DNA from: DASUAS01 sp963756895
GTDB lineage: Bacteria; Actinomycetota; Acidimicrobiia; IMCC26256; DASPTH01
Direction: 5' to 3'
DNA length: 64,000 nt
Assembly: GCA_963756895.1 (NCBI GenBank)
Contig: CAVWPI010000008.1
Location: forward strand, 186,001 to 250,000
Positions 16,446 to 28,133 of this stretch are shown here, piece after piece (the stretch's first letter is position 1; each line of letters opens with the position of its first letter). Below the pieces are notes generated by a model. That model did not search any database, had not been told where the DNA came from, and saw only the letters and a list, made by a program, of their open reading frames with translations. The translations under genes and the position numbers were made by a program.

Positions 16446-18847
16446 TCAGGCCGCCTGCGCGATCGACGAATCCTCGAGCGCGAGCTCGAGCACGTCACGC
16501 ACGTCGTCGACCAGGTGGAAGGTCATGACCTCCCGCACCGCCTCGGGCACGTCGTCCAGGTCGGGCCCGTTGCGCTGGGGCAGGATCACGGTGTCGAGAC
16601 CCGCCCGCTGCGCCGCGAGCACCTTCTGCTTGACGCCACCGATGGGCAGCACCCGGCCTTGCAGCGTGACCTCACCGGTCATGCCGACGCCGGCCTTGAC
16701 CGTGCGTCCGGTGAGCATGCTCACCAACGCCGTGGTCATGGTGATGCCGGCCGACGGGCCGTCCTTGGGAATGCCGCCCGGCGGGCACGTGGAGGTGCAC
16801 CCGTCGTTGGACGGCGGCCGGATCGACGCCGAGCTCCGGCGCGTGCGCCTGCACGTACGACAGCGCGATCTGCGCCGACTCCTTCATCACGTCACCGAGC
16901 TGGCCGGTGAGGGTGAGGCCCTCGCCGTCCATCGTCGTCGCCTCGATGAAGAGCACGTCGCCACCGACGCCCGTCACCGCCAGACCGGTCGCGACACCGG
17001 GAACCCCGGTGCGCTCGGCCGTCTCGGCGTGGAACTTGGCGCGACCCAGCGCGGGCTGCACCTCGTCGACCCCGATGGTGATGGGCGGGGTCGCGTCACC
17101 TGACGCGACCCTCGCCGCCGTCTTGCGCAGCAACTTGCCGAGCTCGCGCTCGAGCGTGCGGACGCCCGCCTCACGCGTGTGGTCGGTGACGACGGCACGC
17201 AGCGCGTCGTCGGTGACCGTCACGTCGTCGGCGGTCAGCCCGTTGCGCTCCAGCTGACGCTCCAGCAGGTGGTCACGCGCGATGGCGACCTTCTCCTCCT
17301 CGGTGTAGCCGTCGAGCCGGATGATCTCCAGCCGGTCGAGCAGCGGTCCCGGGATGGTGTCGAGCACGTTGGCAGTCGCCAGGAACAGCACGTCCGACAG
17401 GTCGAGGTCGACCTCCAGGTAGTGGTCGCGGAACGTGTGGTTCTGTGCCGGGTCGAGCACCTCGAGCAGCGCCGACGACGGATCTCCGCGCCAGTCGTTG
17501 CCCAGCTTGTCGACCTCGTCGAGGACGATGACCGGGTTCATGGTGCCGGCCTCGGTCAGCGCCGCGCACGATGCGGCCGGGACGCGACCCGACATAGGTG
17601 CGCCGGTGACCGCGCAGCTCGGCTTCGTCGTGCACACCGCCCAGGGCGACGCGCACGAACTCACGCCCGAGCGAACGCGCGACGGACTCACCCAACGACG
17701 TCTTGCCGACGCCGGGAGGACCCACCAGGGCGAGGATCGCGCCCGCGCCCCGACGGCCCTTCTTGGACTCGTCGCTGTCACTCACGCCTGCGCCCATGTT
17801 CCGGTCGGCGCGCAGCTTGCGCACGGCCAGGTACTCGACGATGCGTTCCTTGACGTCGTCGAGTCCGGTGTGGTCGGCGTCGAGGATCTCGCGCGCGTCA
17901 CGCACGTCGAGCGACTCGTCGGAGCGCTGGCCCCACGGGATGTCGAACACGGTGTCGAGCCAGGTGCGGATCCACCCGTGCTCGGGGCTCTGCTCGCTCG
18001 TGCGCTCGAACTTGTCGACCTCACGCTCGATCGTGTTCCGGACGTCGTCGGGCAGCACCAACTCGGCGAGCTTGGTGCGGTACTCGGCGACGACGTCGTC
18101 GGCGTCGCCGCTCTCACCCAGCTCTTCGCGGATCGCCTGCATCTGCTGACGCAGCAGGAACTCGCGCTGGGTCTTGTCCATGCCCTCGGTCACGCGGTTG
18201 CGGATCTGCTCCGAGACGTCGAGCTCGGCCAGCGTCTCGCGCACCCAGGCCAACGCCTTCTCCAGGCGCGCCTCGGGGTCGAGCTCCTCGAGCAGCTCCA
18301 CCTTGCGCTCGACCGACAGGTCGGGCGCCCAGCCGGCGGTGTCCGCGAGCGCGCCAGGGTCGTCGACGCCGGCGAGGGCGTCGGCGATGCGGGGGTTGCC
18401 CAGCTTCTCGGCGATGCCGCGCACAACGGCGCGGTACTCGCGCACCATCTCCCGGGCGCGGCCACTCACCGCAGCCGGCTCGGCGACGGGGTCGGCCTCG
18501 ACCCACACGCCGGGCTCGTCGGTCGGGACGGTGCGCCCGATGGCGGCTCGCGACAGGCCGCGCAGCACGAGGGCACGCTGCCCGCCGGGCAGCTCGCCCT
18601 CGTTCTCGATGCGGGCCACGGTGCCGATGCGGGTGTACCCACTCCCCACCCGGGGGACCAGGAGGATGCGGCGGTCCCCGGCGATGGCGCCGTCGGCCGC
18701 GTCACGGCCCTCGGCGCTCTCGAGCGCGAGGGTCACGACCATCTGCGGCAACACGACCCCGGTGTTCAGGGGCAGCAGGGGCAGACGCAGGCCATCCTCT
18801 TGGGGAGGAGTCAGTTCCGGAGTGGCCTCAGGACTTGCTTCGGTCAT
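16446..18847 (-). CDS. lon: ATP-dependent protease Lon (two frame breaks)
   Basis: A LonA protease of about 799 residues. In order: the LON substrate-binding domain (LPLLPLNTGVVLPQMVV), helical region, AAA+ domain with Walker A GPPGVGKTS, Walker B VIVLDEVDK, and the protease domain with the catalytic Ser in PKDGPSAGITM and Lys in GGVKQKVLAA. Two single extra G residues, near 17566 (before ALTEAGTMNP) and near 16777 (before GIPKDGPS), split it into three frames; removing both gives one continuous protein of normal length. Both hits fall in catalytic cores, so if real the enzyme would be dead. A GGAG site lies 7 bp upstream of the ATG at 18847. Confidence 0.9.
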
Positions 18848-18859
18848 CGGGGGTCTCCA

Positions 18860-18896
18860 GTGGATCTCGGTGATTACACCATTACGTGAGATCCAC
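18860..18896 (-). promoter_or_regulatory. Inverted repeat around the probable lon promoter
   Basis: GTGGATCTC (18860-18868) and GAGATCCAC (18888-18896) form perfect 9-bp arms separated by 19 bp, ending 13 bp before the lon start codon. On the lon strand the spacer contains the AT-rich segment TAATGGTGTAATCAC, in which a -10 element would sit. The position and symmetry suggest a repressor operator. It does not match the HspR repeat seen upstream of some actinobacterial heat-shock genes. Confidence 0.5.
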
Positions 18897-18961
18897 AACC
18901 GGCCGCAGCCCGCCTGCATTCCCGACACTTACCGTCGGATTTCGATCTCCCACCAACGCCA

Positions 18962-19005
18962 AAAGGTAGCGATCTGTTTCAGATCTGGAACGAATCGCTA
19001 CCTTT
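18962..19005 (-). terminator. Two-tier palindrome A, 3' of the epimerase gene
   Basis: Outer arms AAAGGTAGCGAT (18962-18973) and ATCGCTACCTTT (18994-19005) are perfect over 12 bp. The 20-nt interior folds again: GTTTCAGA/TCTGGAAC (18976-18991) with one mismatch. It starts 18 bp after the epimerase stop (19024), and on that strand the right arm ends in TTTT. It is one of seven similar elements in this window. Confidence 0.7.
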
Positions 19006-19023
19006 CGGGGGCTTGGGCGGCGT

Positions 19024-20006
19024 TCAGAGCAGGCCGTGGTCGCGCATCCAGGGGATGGTGCGTTCGAAGCCCTCGCGGAGGGTGAGCGGCTGGTAGCCGA
19101 GGCGTTCGACGGTCTGGTCGTTCACGAAGAACGGGCTCGGGAACTGCTTGCGGGCCAGCGCCACCAGGCTGGGCCCGAAGCGGGCGGCGACGTCGGGATC
19201 GTCGAGCTCGGCCACTGCGACCTCGGTCACCCGCCGGTCGGAGCCCGCGACCTCGAGCGCGAGGTTGCAGAACCACGGCACGCCGCCGACGTCGCCCGGA
19301 CGTCCGAACGCGAGGTACCGCTCCCCCGCCAGCCCCTTGCGGGTGGCGACGACCGACGCCTTGGCGACGTCGCCTGCGTAGACCCACGGGATCGGGAAGC
19401 CGACGTACTCGGTGATCTCGCCGGCCAGCGCCAGCGCGATGCGGGCGTTGTAGCTCGGTGCCACCATCGAGCGCTCGGGCAGCGGCGAGATGCCGTACGC
19501 CCCGCCGGAGATGACGATGCAGATGTCCTGGCCGTCTTCCTCCACCCGGCGCATGGCGTCGAGGTACGCGGCCCGTTTGGTGATGGTGTACGGGTCGTCA
19601 CTCGGGTTCGGATCGAGCGGCGAGTGCTCGGTGAGCGGTGCGGTCTTGGCGTCGAAGAAGGTGGTGGTGCTCAGCTGCACGACCCGCGTCGCGCCCACCG
19701 TCTTCGCCGCGTCGAGCACGTGACCGGTGCCCACCACGTTGACGGTGTTGTGCTCACCGGCGACCTGGGTCTGGCCACCGAGCACCGCCGCCGAGTGGAT
19801 CACGTACTCACAAGCGTCGGCGGCGCGAGCACGTCGTCGGTGTCGGCGATGTCGCCGCGCACGATCTCGACGCCCATCGCCTCGAGCGGCGTGGCGTCGC
19901 TGCCCTCGCGCACGAGGGCACGCACGTCGTCACCCTGCTCGACGAGCTGCTCGGCGATGTTGGATCCGATCATCCCGGTCGAGCCGGTGAGGAAGACGCG
20001 ACTCAT
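19024..20006 (-). CDS. NAD-dependent epimerase/dehydratase (extended SDR; one frame break)
   Basis: A Rossmann-fold oxidoreductase of about 327 residues. The cofactor motif is VFLTGSTGMIGSNIAE at the start, and the active-site Tyr-x3-Lys is in DPYTITKRAA, with the preceding Ser/Thr in VVQLSTTTFFD. One base is missing near 19826: the first 60 residues and the remainder lie in different frames, and adding one base restores AADACEYVIHSAAV. Its ATG at 20006 overlaps the stop of the DUF1254 gene (ATGA), making it the last gene of a four-gene operon closed by palindrome A. Substrate is not evident; nucleoside-sugar, dihydroflavonol and steroid epimerases share these motifs. Confidence 0.85.
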
Positions 20007-21307
20007 GACCAGCGCTGCACTTTCGGGAGCTGGTACGACCCGTCGAGGGTGCCGCCCTCGGGTTGGTACGCACGGAGCACGGGTCGGAACGCGCCCGGAG
20101 GCGCCGGCAACCAGTTGACGGTGTTATCACCCGGGTCGGCCGCACTCATCCGGATGGTGACCGACCCGTCGGCGCCGACCACGAGGCCCGGCGTGCGGTC
20201 GCCGATCGAGTAGCGCTCGATCGCGTTCGCGACCAGGTAGTACGCGGGCTCGTCGTACATCGTGAGCGACCAGAAGGCGTCGACCGACGGCGGCGGCGCC
20301 AACGTGAGCTCGTACGACCGGGATCCCTCGAGCTCGTCGCCGTGCTCGTCCTGCCAGAGCAGGTCGTAGCGCGCCTCGTAGCCGTGGTTGCCCCAGAGGC
20401 CGGCCCGCGCCGCGGCGGCGCGGAGCACGTACGCCTTCGTGCGGTCGTCGACCTTCCACTCCGGCGCGTCGACGGTGCCGATCTCGAAGTAGTCGAGGTT
20501 GTAGTCGAAGCCGTGCATCGCCGAGCTCCAGCCGTCGACGATCTTCAGCGCGTTCTTCGCCAGGTCCTCGATCAACGCCTCGCCCTGCTTCCGACCTTCG
20601 ACCAGCGCCGCCGGTGAGTGCCGGATCGCCCGACAGGAACGGTGTCGCCGTGTCGAGGTAGGGCTCGTCGGCTGCCGGCGGCGGGAAGGCCGCGAGCGCG
20701 ACCGCGAAATCTCCTCCCACCACTGCAGGTCGTCACCGACGCCGGCCGCCGGAGACGGCAGCCCGGTCGGCGCACCGGCGTCCCGGTCGAGCGGCGTCAG
20801 CGTGAATTCGTCCTGCAGCGCGTGCACGGCCGCGAGGTCGTCGGAACCATCGACCTGGAGACGCCCGATGATGGCGAACACGTCGGTGGGCGCGTGGATG
20901 ACGGTCGCCCCGGCGGGCACCGAGCCCGCGTAGTCACGCGGCGCCAGCAGGAACGTACCTGCGCCGGTGCCGGTGGCCCGGCGACCGACGTACGCGAAGT
21001 TGTTCGTCCACGCGTCGACGAACTGCAGCACGTAGTAGCGGTCGTGCGTGTCGGGCACCTGCAACACGACGGGTCCTGCGCTCACGTCACACGCGGCGAC
21101 CGTGTACAGCGTGTCGTTGTTCGGCGTCACGAACTTCGCGCTCGGGTCCAGCAACGCCCGAGCGGATGCGAACTGGTTGAGCGGCGCCGCGACACCGATC
21201 ACGTTGTCGGTGGTCGCCAGCCGCGCGATCTCCCGCAGGTTGTAGACGAGCGGGTATCCGTAGATGTAGGTCTTGGCGGCGGCGTCGACCTGCGCTTTGT
21301 CGGCCAC
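20003..21307 (-). CDS. DUF1254/DUF1214 protein (two compensating frame breaks)
   Basis: A protein of about 434 residues of the DUF1254-DUF1214 family, whose biochemical role is not established. The N-terminal half has YIYGYPLVYNLREIAR and FVTPNNDTLYT, and the C-terminal half has SLTMYDEPAYYLV and DNTVNWLPAPPGAFRPVLRAY, all family landmarks. Between about 20615 and 20709 the long frame gives a nonsensical Arg/Ser-rich stretch; the adjacent frame there reads FAVALAAFPPPAADEPYLDT, so two indels cancel each other. No signal peptide is seen. It follows glutathione peroxidase by 6 bp and overlaps the epimerase by 4 bp. Confidence 0.85.
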   Translation of the reverse strand: MADKAQVDAAAKTYIYGYPLVYNLREIARLATTDNVIGVAAPLNQFASARALLDPSAKFVTPNNDTLYTVAACDVSAGPVVLQVPDTHDRYYVLQFVDAWTNNFAYVGRRATGTGAGTFLLAPRDYAGSVPAGATVIHAPTDVFAIIGRLQVDGSDDLAAVHALQDEFTLTPLDRDAGAPTGLPSPAAGVGDDLQWWEEISRSRSRPSRRRQPTSPTSTRRHRSCRAIRHSPAALVEGRKQGEALIEDLAKNALKIVDGWSSAMHGFDYNLDYFEIGTVDAPEWKVDDRTKAYVLRAAAARAGLWGNHGYEARYDLLWQDEHGDELEGSRSYELTLAPPPSVDAFWSLTMYDEPAYYLVANAIERYSIGDRTPGLVVGADGSVTIRMSAADPGDNTVNWLPAPPGAFRPVLRAYQPEGGTLDGSYQLPKVQRWS

Positions 21308-21313
21308 CTCGCC

Positions 21314-21802
21314 TCAGCTGGGGAGCTGGGCTTCGATGGCCGAGACCAGCGTCGGGTCCTCGGGCGTGACCTGCGGGCGGAACCGGCCCACGACGTCGCC
21401 GCTCGGTGACACGAGGAACTTCTCGAAGTTCCACTTCACGTCGCCGGCTTCGCCATCGGCGTCGGCCTGCTGCTCGAGCTCGGCGAAGAGCGGGTGCTGC
21501 TGGTCGCCGTTCACGTCGATCTTCTCGAACAGCGGGAACTGCACGCTGTAGGTGGTGTCGCAGAAGTCGCGGATCTCCTCGGCGGTGCCCGGCTCCTGGC
21601 CCATGAACTGGTTGCACGGGAACCCGAGCACCTCGAAGCCGCGCGACCCGTAGTTCTCGTGCAGCTTCTCGAGGCCCTCGTACTGCGGGGTGAGGCCGCA
21701 CTTCGACGCCACGTTCACCACGAGCAGCGCCTTGCCCTTGTACTGCGAGAGGTCGGCAGGCTGGCCTTCGAGGGTGTTGATCTTCGGGTCGTAGATGCTC
21801 AT
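21314..21802 (-). CDS. Glutathione-peroxidase-family thiol peroxidase
   Basis: A 162-residue thioredoxin-fold peroxidase. The peroxidatic residue is Cys (not selenocysteine) in NVASKCGLTPQY, and the catalytic partners Gln and Trp are in LGFPCNQFMGQEPG and VKWNFEKFLV. A second Cys in the FPCNQF block is compatible with thioredoxin- or mycothiol-linked turnover, as usual for bacterial Cys homologues. The ATG at 21802 begins MSIYDPKINTLEG. It sits between fumarase (56 bp upstream) and the DUF1254 gene (6 bp downstream) and is probably in one operon with them. The frame is intact. Confidence 0.94.
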   Translation of the reverse strand: MSIYDPKINTLEGQPADLSQYKGKALLVVNVASKCGLTPQYEGLEKLHENYGSRGFEVLGFPCNQFMGQEPGTAEEIRDFCDTTYSVQFPLFEKIDVNGDQQHPLFAELEQQADADGEAGDVKWNFEKFLVSPSGDVVGRFRPQVTPEDPTLVSAIEAQLPS

Positions 21803-21858
21803 GGTCGGCACCCTACCCCGCCGGCCGACGGCCATCCCGGGGCTCGGATTCGGCCGAC

Positions 21859-23261
<1,403 letters not shown>

Positions 23262-23288
23262 GGCTCGAAGGTACCAACCACCTCACAC

Positions 23289-23331
23289 GTTGCGTCACTT
23301 GGGCGCGTTCTACCGACCCACGTGACGCAAC
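23289..23331 (-). terminator. Two-tier palindrome B, 3' of the SDR gene
   Basis: Outer arms GTTGCGTCAC (23289-23298) and GTGACGCAAC (23322-23331) are perfect over 10 bp and enclose 23 nt. Inside, TGGG (23300-23303) can pair with CCCA (23317-23320). It lies 7 bp after the SDR stop at 23339 and before the fumC start. The interior core GCGTTCTAC is identical, in the same place, in palindrome D. Confidence 0.68.
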
Positions 23332-23338
23332 CTCGCGA

Positions 23339-24153
23339 TCAGGCGCGACCGCGGCGCTCGCCCCGCCGCGGCGAACCTGGCGGTCCATGGTCCGGCGCAC
23401 GTACGGGCCGAGCAGCCCGGCACCCGCGGGCCAGCGCCGCGGTCTGGACGTCGGCGGTGATCACGAGCCGGTCCCGCTCGATGCCGCGCACGATCGCGCT
23501 GCGCCACGTGCTCCGCCTCACGGGGCTTGATCGCGGCGGAGATGCGCTCGGTCTCGGGCGGCTTGAGCTCGTTCTCGGCGTCGAAGCCCGGCGTACGGGT
23601 GTCGGGCGGGTAGGCGCACGCCACGACGATGCCGTGCGGCGCCAGCTCCGACCGCAGGGTCTCGGCGAGGCCCCGCACCGCGTACTTCGCCGGCGCGTAC
23701 GCGCGTGTAGCCGAACACGCCGATGAGCCCCGCGGTCGACGACACGGTCACGAGGTGGCCGCGCCCCCGCTCGATCATCGACGGCACCACGGCCCGGATC
23801 GCGTGCAGCGTGCCGAAGTAGTCGACCTCCATCTGGTCGCGGAAGACGTCGTCGTCGAGTTGCTCGAAGTAGCCCGGGTGCGCCGATCCCGCCGCGGTGA
23901 CGAGCACGTCGCACGGCCCACCCTGGGCGACGACCGCGTCGAGCGCGGCGCGCGAGCGCGTCGGGTTGTGCCACGTCGGCCGATGCGCTCGCGACCGCCC
24001 CCACCGACGCGGCCGCGGCGGCGAGACGCGACCTCGTCGCGGGCGAGCAGCGACACGCGGGCGCCGCGCGCCGACCACTTCCCGTGCCGTCGCCAGCCCG
24101 ATGCCGCTCGAACCCCCGGTGATCACCACGTGCGCGCCGCCCAAGCTCGTCAT
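23339..24153 (-). CDS. Short-chain dehydrogenase/reductase (many frame breaks)
   Basis: A classical SDR of about 270 residues, possibly of the 3-ketosphinganine-reductase-like group judging by its C-terminal extension. VVITGGSSGIGLATARE is the cofactor motif, DVLVTAAGSAHPGYFEQLDDD the NAG-like region, and HLVTVSSTAGLIG the catalytic Ser strand; the Tyr-x3-Lys falls on a frame break and reads as A-K-Y-A-V in part. At least six to eight one-base shifts are needed to follow the protein, which alternates among all three frames. The true start is the ATG at 24153 (MTSLGGAHVVITGG). It is divergent from the CocE-type gene and ends just before palindrome B. Confidence 0.75.
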
Positions 24154-24197
24154 GGAGCTGATCCTGCCACGAGGAGAGCGACGGGTAGCGTCCAGGC

Positions 24198-26424
24198 GTG
24201 CGCCGACGCCTCTCGTCCGCGGCTGCGTGCGCCGCGATCGCGGTCGCCGCGCTGGTGGCGACCACCCTCGCGCCTGCATCCGCGCGAGACGGATGCCGCC
24301 GCCGCGTTCACGGTGCAGCCGAGCGTCGACCAGGTCGCGGTGACCGGCGCGACCGAGGGCGCGAGCGTCGTGCTCCGCGACGCCGCCGGCAAGGAGGTCG
24401 CCACCCGCGAGGTCGACGCCGCCGGCAGCACCCTGTTCCGCGACGTGCCCGCCGGGCCCCGGCTACGTCGTGAGCGTCGACGACCGCGGTCCGCTCCCGT
24501 GACCGTCCTCGCTCCCGACCGACACGCCGCGGCAGTCGCTCTACTCGGCGCAGGACCTCCAACCCGGCTACGGCTACCTCAAGACGCGCGACGGCACCCT
24601 GCTCTCGGTCAACGTGAAGCTGCCCGGACCGGTCGACGAGGGCCCCTACCCCACCGTCGTCGAGTACTCGGGCTACGACCCGTCGAACCCCGACGGCGGC
24701 CAGCCCGCGTCGCGCGTCGCGCAGCTGCTCGGCTTCGCGACCGTCGGCGTCAACCTGCGCGGCACCGGATGCTCGGGCGGCGCGTACGACTACTTCGAGG
24801 AGCTCCAGTCGCTCGACGGCTACGACGCGATCGAGGCCGTCGCCGCGCAGCCGTGGGTGCGCGGACGGCAACGTCGGCATGGTCGGCATCTCGTTCCCCG
24901 GCATCACCCAGCTGTTCGTCGCCAAGACCCGGCCGCCGCACCTCGCCGCGATCACGCCGCTGTCGGTGCTCGACGACACCTACGACACGCTGTACCCGGG
25001 CGGGATCTTCAACAACGGGTTCGCGCTCGGGTGGGCCAAGGACCGCCAGGCCGACGCCCGGCCGCCACGCGCGCCGGCGAGGGACAGCGGTGGGCCCGCA
25101 AGCGGATCGCCGACGGCGACGACGACCTGCCGCACCAACCAGGCGCTGCGGCTGCAGTCGGCCGACGTGACGCAGCGCGATCGCGCGACAACGCGCTACC
25201 GACCGCGGCGCGGCGACGCGACGCGCTCGCCCCCGCGACGTTCGTGCACGACATCGACGTGCCGGTGTTCCTCGCCGGCGCGTGGCAGGACCAGGAGACC
25301 GGCAGCCACTTCGCCAACATGCTCGACGACTTCTCGCCCGACATCCCCATGAAGGTCACGCTGATGAACGGCCTGCACCAGGACTCGCTCGGCCCCGCGG
25401 TGCTGTCGCAGTGGGCCGAGTTCCTCGACTTCTACGTGGCGCAAGAAGATCCCGTCGATCCCGCCGGCCACCCGCGCGATCGCGTCGGTGCTCCTCGGGC
25501 CGCGTCTTCGGGCACGGCGCGACGCTCGCACCCGACCGCTTCACCGACCAACCCGACTACGCGACCGCGCTCGGGCGCCTACGAGTCGGAGCCACGCGTG
25601 CGCGTGCTGTTCGACGTCGGGCGCCGACGAAGTCGCCGATGCCGGCGTTCTCGACCACCGCGCCGTCGTTCCCGCTCCCGGACGACCACCGCAACCACGT
25701 GGTACTTCGGCAGCGACGGCGACGCTCACCGACGCGGCGCCGTCGACCGGCGGGCGCCGATCGCTTCCGGTACGACCCGAGCGCGTTCCCCGCGCACGAT
25801 GACGACGTCGCGGCGCACGACCTCGATCGCCCACCTACGGCTGGAAGCCGGTGCCCGCGGGCAAGGCCCTCGGCTACGTGACCGCGCCGCTCACCACCGA
25901 CACCGTGCTCGCGGGACCGGGAGCGTCGACCTCTGGGTGCGGTCGTCGAAGCCCGACGTCGACCTCGAGGTGACGATCAGCGAGGTGCGCCCCGACGGCA
26001 AGGAGACCTACGTGCAGAGCGGCTGGCTGCGGGGCAGCCAGCGCGCCCTCGACGAGGCCGCGTCCACCGCCCTGCTCCCGGTGCCGACCCACGAGCGCGC
26101 CGACGTCGAGCCGCTCTCGGCGACCGACGCCGCGCTCGTGCGGGTGCCGCTCTACCCGTTCGCGCACGCGTTCCGCGCCGGCTCGCGGATCCGCATCGTG
26201 GTGCAGCCCCCGGGTGGCAACCGACCGTCGTGGGCGTTCGACGGCGTTGCCCGGCGACGCGGACGGTGACGATCTCGCGGTCGGACGGCGCAGCCGTCGA
26301 AGGTGGTGCTCCGGTGGTGTCGGGTGTCGACGTGTCGACGCCGCTCCCCGCGTGCGGCACGCTGCGGGGCCAACCCTGCCGTGACTACCAAGCCCTCGAG
26401 AACAGGAGCGCGAATCATGCATGA
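24198..26424 (+). CDS. Secreted CocE/NonD (X-Pro dipeptidyl-peptidase S15-like) hydrolase (many frame breaks)
   Basis: A large exported alpha/beta hydrolase of about 740 residues. A signal peptide (MRRRLSSAAACAAIAVAALV) is followed by a beta-rich N-terminal domain, the catalytic domain with YSGYDPSNPDGG and the nucleophile Ser in VGISFPGITQLF, and the C-terminal jelly-roll domain with DLWVRSSKPDVDLEVTI and YPFAHAFRAGSRIRIVV. The GTG at 24198 gives the signal peptide. The protein hops between frames at least ten times between 24290 and 26260, while each fragment matches the family. The stop at 26422-26424 overlaps the start of the DUF885 gene (ATGA). Likely substrates are esters or amides; nothing shows which. 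Confidence 0.8.
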
Positions 26425-28107
26425 GCTCGCCCGTCTACGACCTCGCCGAGCACTACGTCGAGCGGTTCGCCGCGCTCGACCCGCTGGCCGCCACCGGTGA
26501 GGGCATCGGCGGTCACGACCACGAGATGACCGACTTCTCCCCCGACGGCGCCGCCGAACGCGCCGAGCACGACCGGGCCACGCTGCGCGCGCTCGACGCC
26601 GCCGACGCTGCAGACCGACGCCGACCGCATCGCCGCCGAGGTCATGCGCGAGCGGCTCGAGCTCGCGCTGACCGAGTACGACGCCGGCGAGCGGCTGCGC
26701 GACCTCCGCGTGCTCGGGAGCCCGGTGCAGACCGTGCGCATGGCGTTCGACCTCATGGCCCGCGACACCGCCGACGACTGGCAGGTCGATCGCCGAGCGC
26801 ATGGCGCTGGTGCCGCAGGGTCTGTCGAGCATCGAGGCCGCGCTCGCCGAAGGGCGCGGCCCAGGGCATCGTCGCGGCACGTCGCCAGGCGGTGGCGTGC
26901 ACGAAGCAGGCCGACACGTGGGGTGGCGTCGACCCCGACACCCGACCCTTCTTCCACACGCTGGTCGACGAGTACGACGCGTCGGGGCTCGGCGACCGCG
27001 CGCTGCGCGCCCGGCTCGAGTCGCTCGCGACGCGCGCCGACCGCGGCGTACGCGTCGCTCGGCCGGTTCCTCGTCGAGGAGTACGCGCCGCGCGCCGACG
27101 AGCGCGATCCGGTGGGACGCGAGCGCTACTCGCTCTACGCGCAGGACTTCAACGGGATCGAGCTCGATCTCGACGAGACCTACGCGTGGGGTTGGGACGA
27201 GCTGCACCGCATCGAGCACGCGATGGGCCAGGTCGCCGAGCGCATCATCCCCGGCGCCGACGTCGACACGGTGATCGAGCACCTCGAGACCGATCCGGCA
27301 CGCGCGATCGAAGGCGTCGACGCGTTCCAGCGCTGGAACCAGGACCTGCTCGACACCACCGTCGCCGAGCTCGACGGCACGCACTTCGACATCCCCGCTC
27401 CGGTGCAGCGGGTGGAGGCGATGATCGCCCCGCCCGGCGGCGCGGCGGCGATGTACTACACGGGCCCGGCCGAGGACTTCAGCCGTCCCGGGCGCACGTG
27501 GTACCCCACGCTCGGCAAGACCCGCTTCCCGCTCTGGGGCGAGGTGTCGATCTGCTACCACGAGGGCGTCCCCGGCCATCACCTGCAGATCGGGCAGGTG
27601 CGCTACCTCGCCGACACGCTGAGCCGCTTCCAGCGCACGCTCGCGGGCACGTCGGGCCACGCCGAGGGGTGGGCGCTCTACGCCGAACGGCTCATGGGCG
27701 AGCTCGGCTACCTCGACGACCCCGCGTACGAGCTCGGCATGCTGCGCGCGCAGGCGATGCGCGCGGTGCGCGTCGTCGTCGACATCGGGATGCACCTCGA
27801 GCTCGCGATCCCCGCCCACGAGCGGTACCACCCGGGCGAGACGTGGACGCCCGAGCTCGCGCTCCCGTTCGTGATCGAGCGCTCGAAGTTCCCCGCCGAC
27901 TTCATGGCCAGCGAGGTCGACCGCTACCTCGGCCTGCCGGGGCAGGCGATCTCGTACAAGGTCGGCGAGCGGGTGTGGCTCGGCGCGCGCGACGCGGCCC
28001 GCGCGCGCGCCGGCGCGTCGTTCGACCTCAAGGAGTTCCACCGCGCCGCGCTCGACCTCGGTCCCATGGGCCTCGCCCAACTCGACCGCGAGCTCGCCCG
28101 CCTCTGA
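26421..28107 (+). CDS. DUF885-family metallopeptidase-like protein (four frame breaks)
   Basis: A protein of about 561 residues of the DUF885 family, predicted zinc-dependent carboxypeptidase-like enzymes. Zinc-binding residues are in YHEGVPGHHLQIGQ, with a downstream Glu in GTSGHAEGWALYAE. Single extra bases near 26608 (before LQTDADRIAAE), 26787 (before IAERMALVPQG), 26850 (before AAQGIVAARRQ) and 27040 (before AAYASLGRFLV) move the frame; from 27040 to the stop the frame is clean. All four changes are insertions of G or C. The ATG at 26421 overlaps the previous stop, so the secreted hydrolase and this peptidase form a two-gene unit, perhaps for peptide use (inference). Confidence 0.85.
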
Positions 28108-28117
28108 CTCGTCAGCC

Positions 28118-28133
28118 CTGAGCGGACGCTCAG
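28118..28133. terminator. Short hairpin shared by two convergent genes
   Basis: CTGAGCG (28118-28124) and CGCTCAG (28127-28133) form a perfect 7-bp stem around GA, ten bases after the DUF885 stop and across the PPK2 stop codon (28130-28132). It could terminate both convergent transcripts. The same arrangement, seven pairs around GA, occurs at 52539-52554. Confidence 0.55.

Noticed and set aside
26152..28080. A 642-codon minus-strand open frame.
   Set aside because: Antisense shadow of the CocE end and DUF885 genes; composition is Arg/His/Ala-rich with no motif, while the plus strand has clear zinc-binding motifs.
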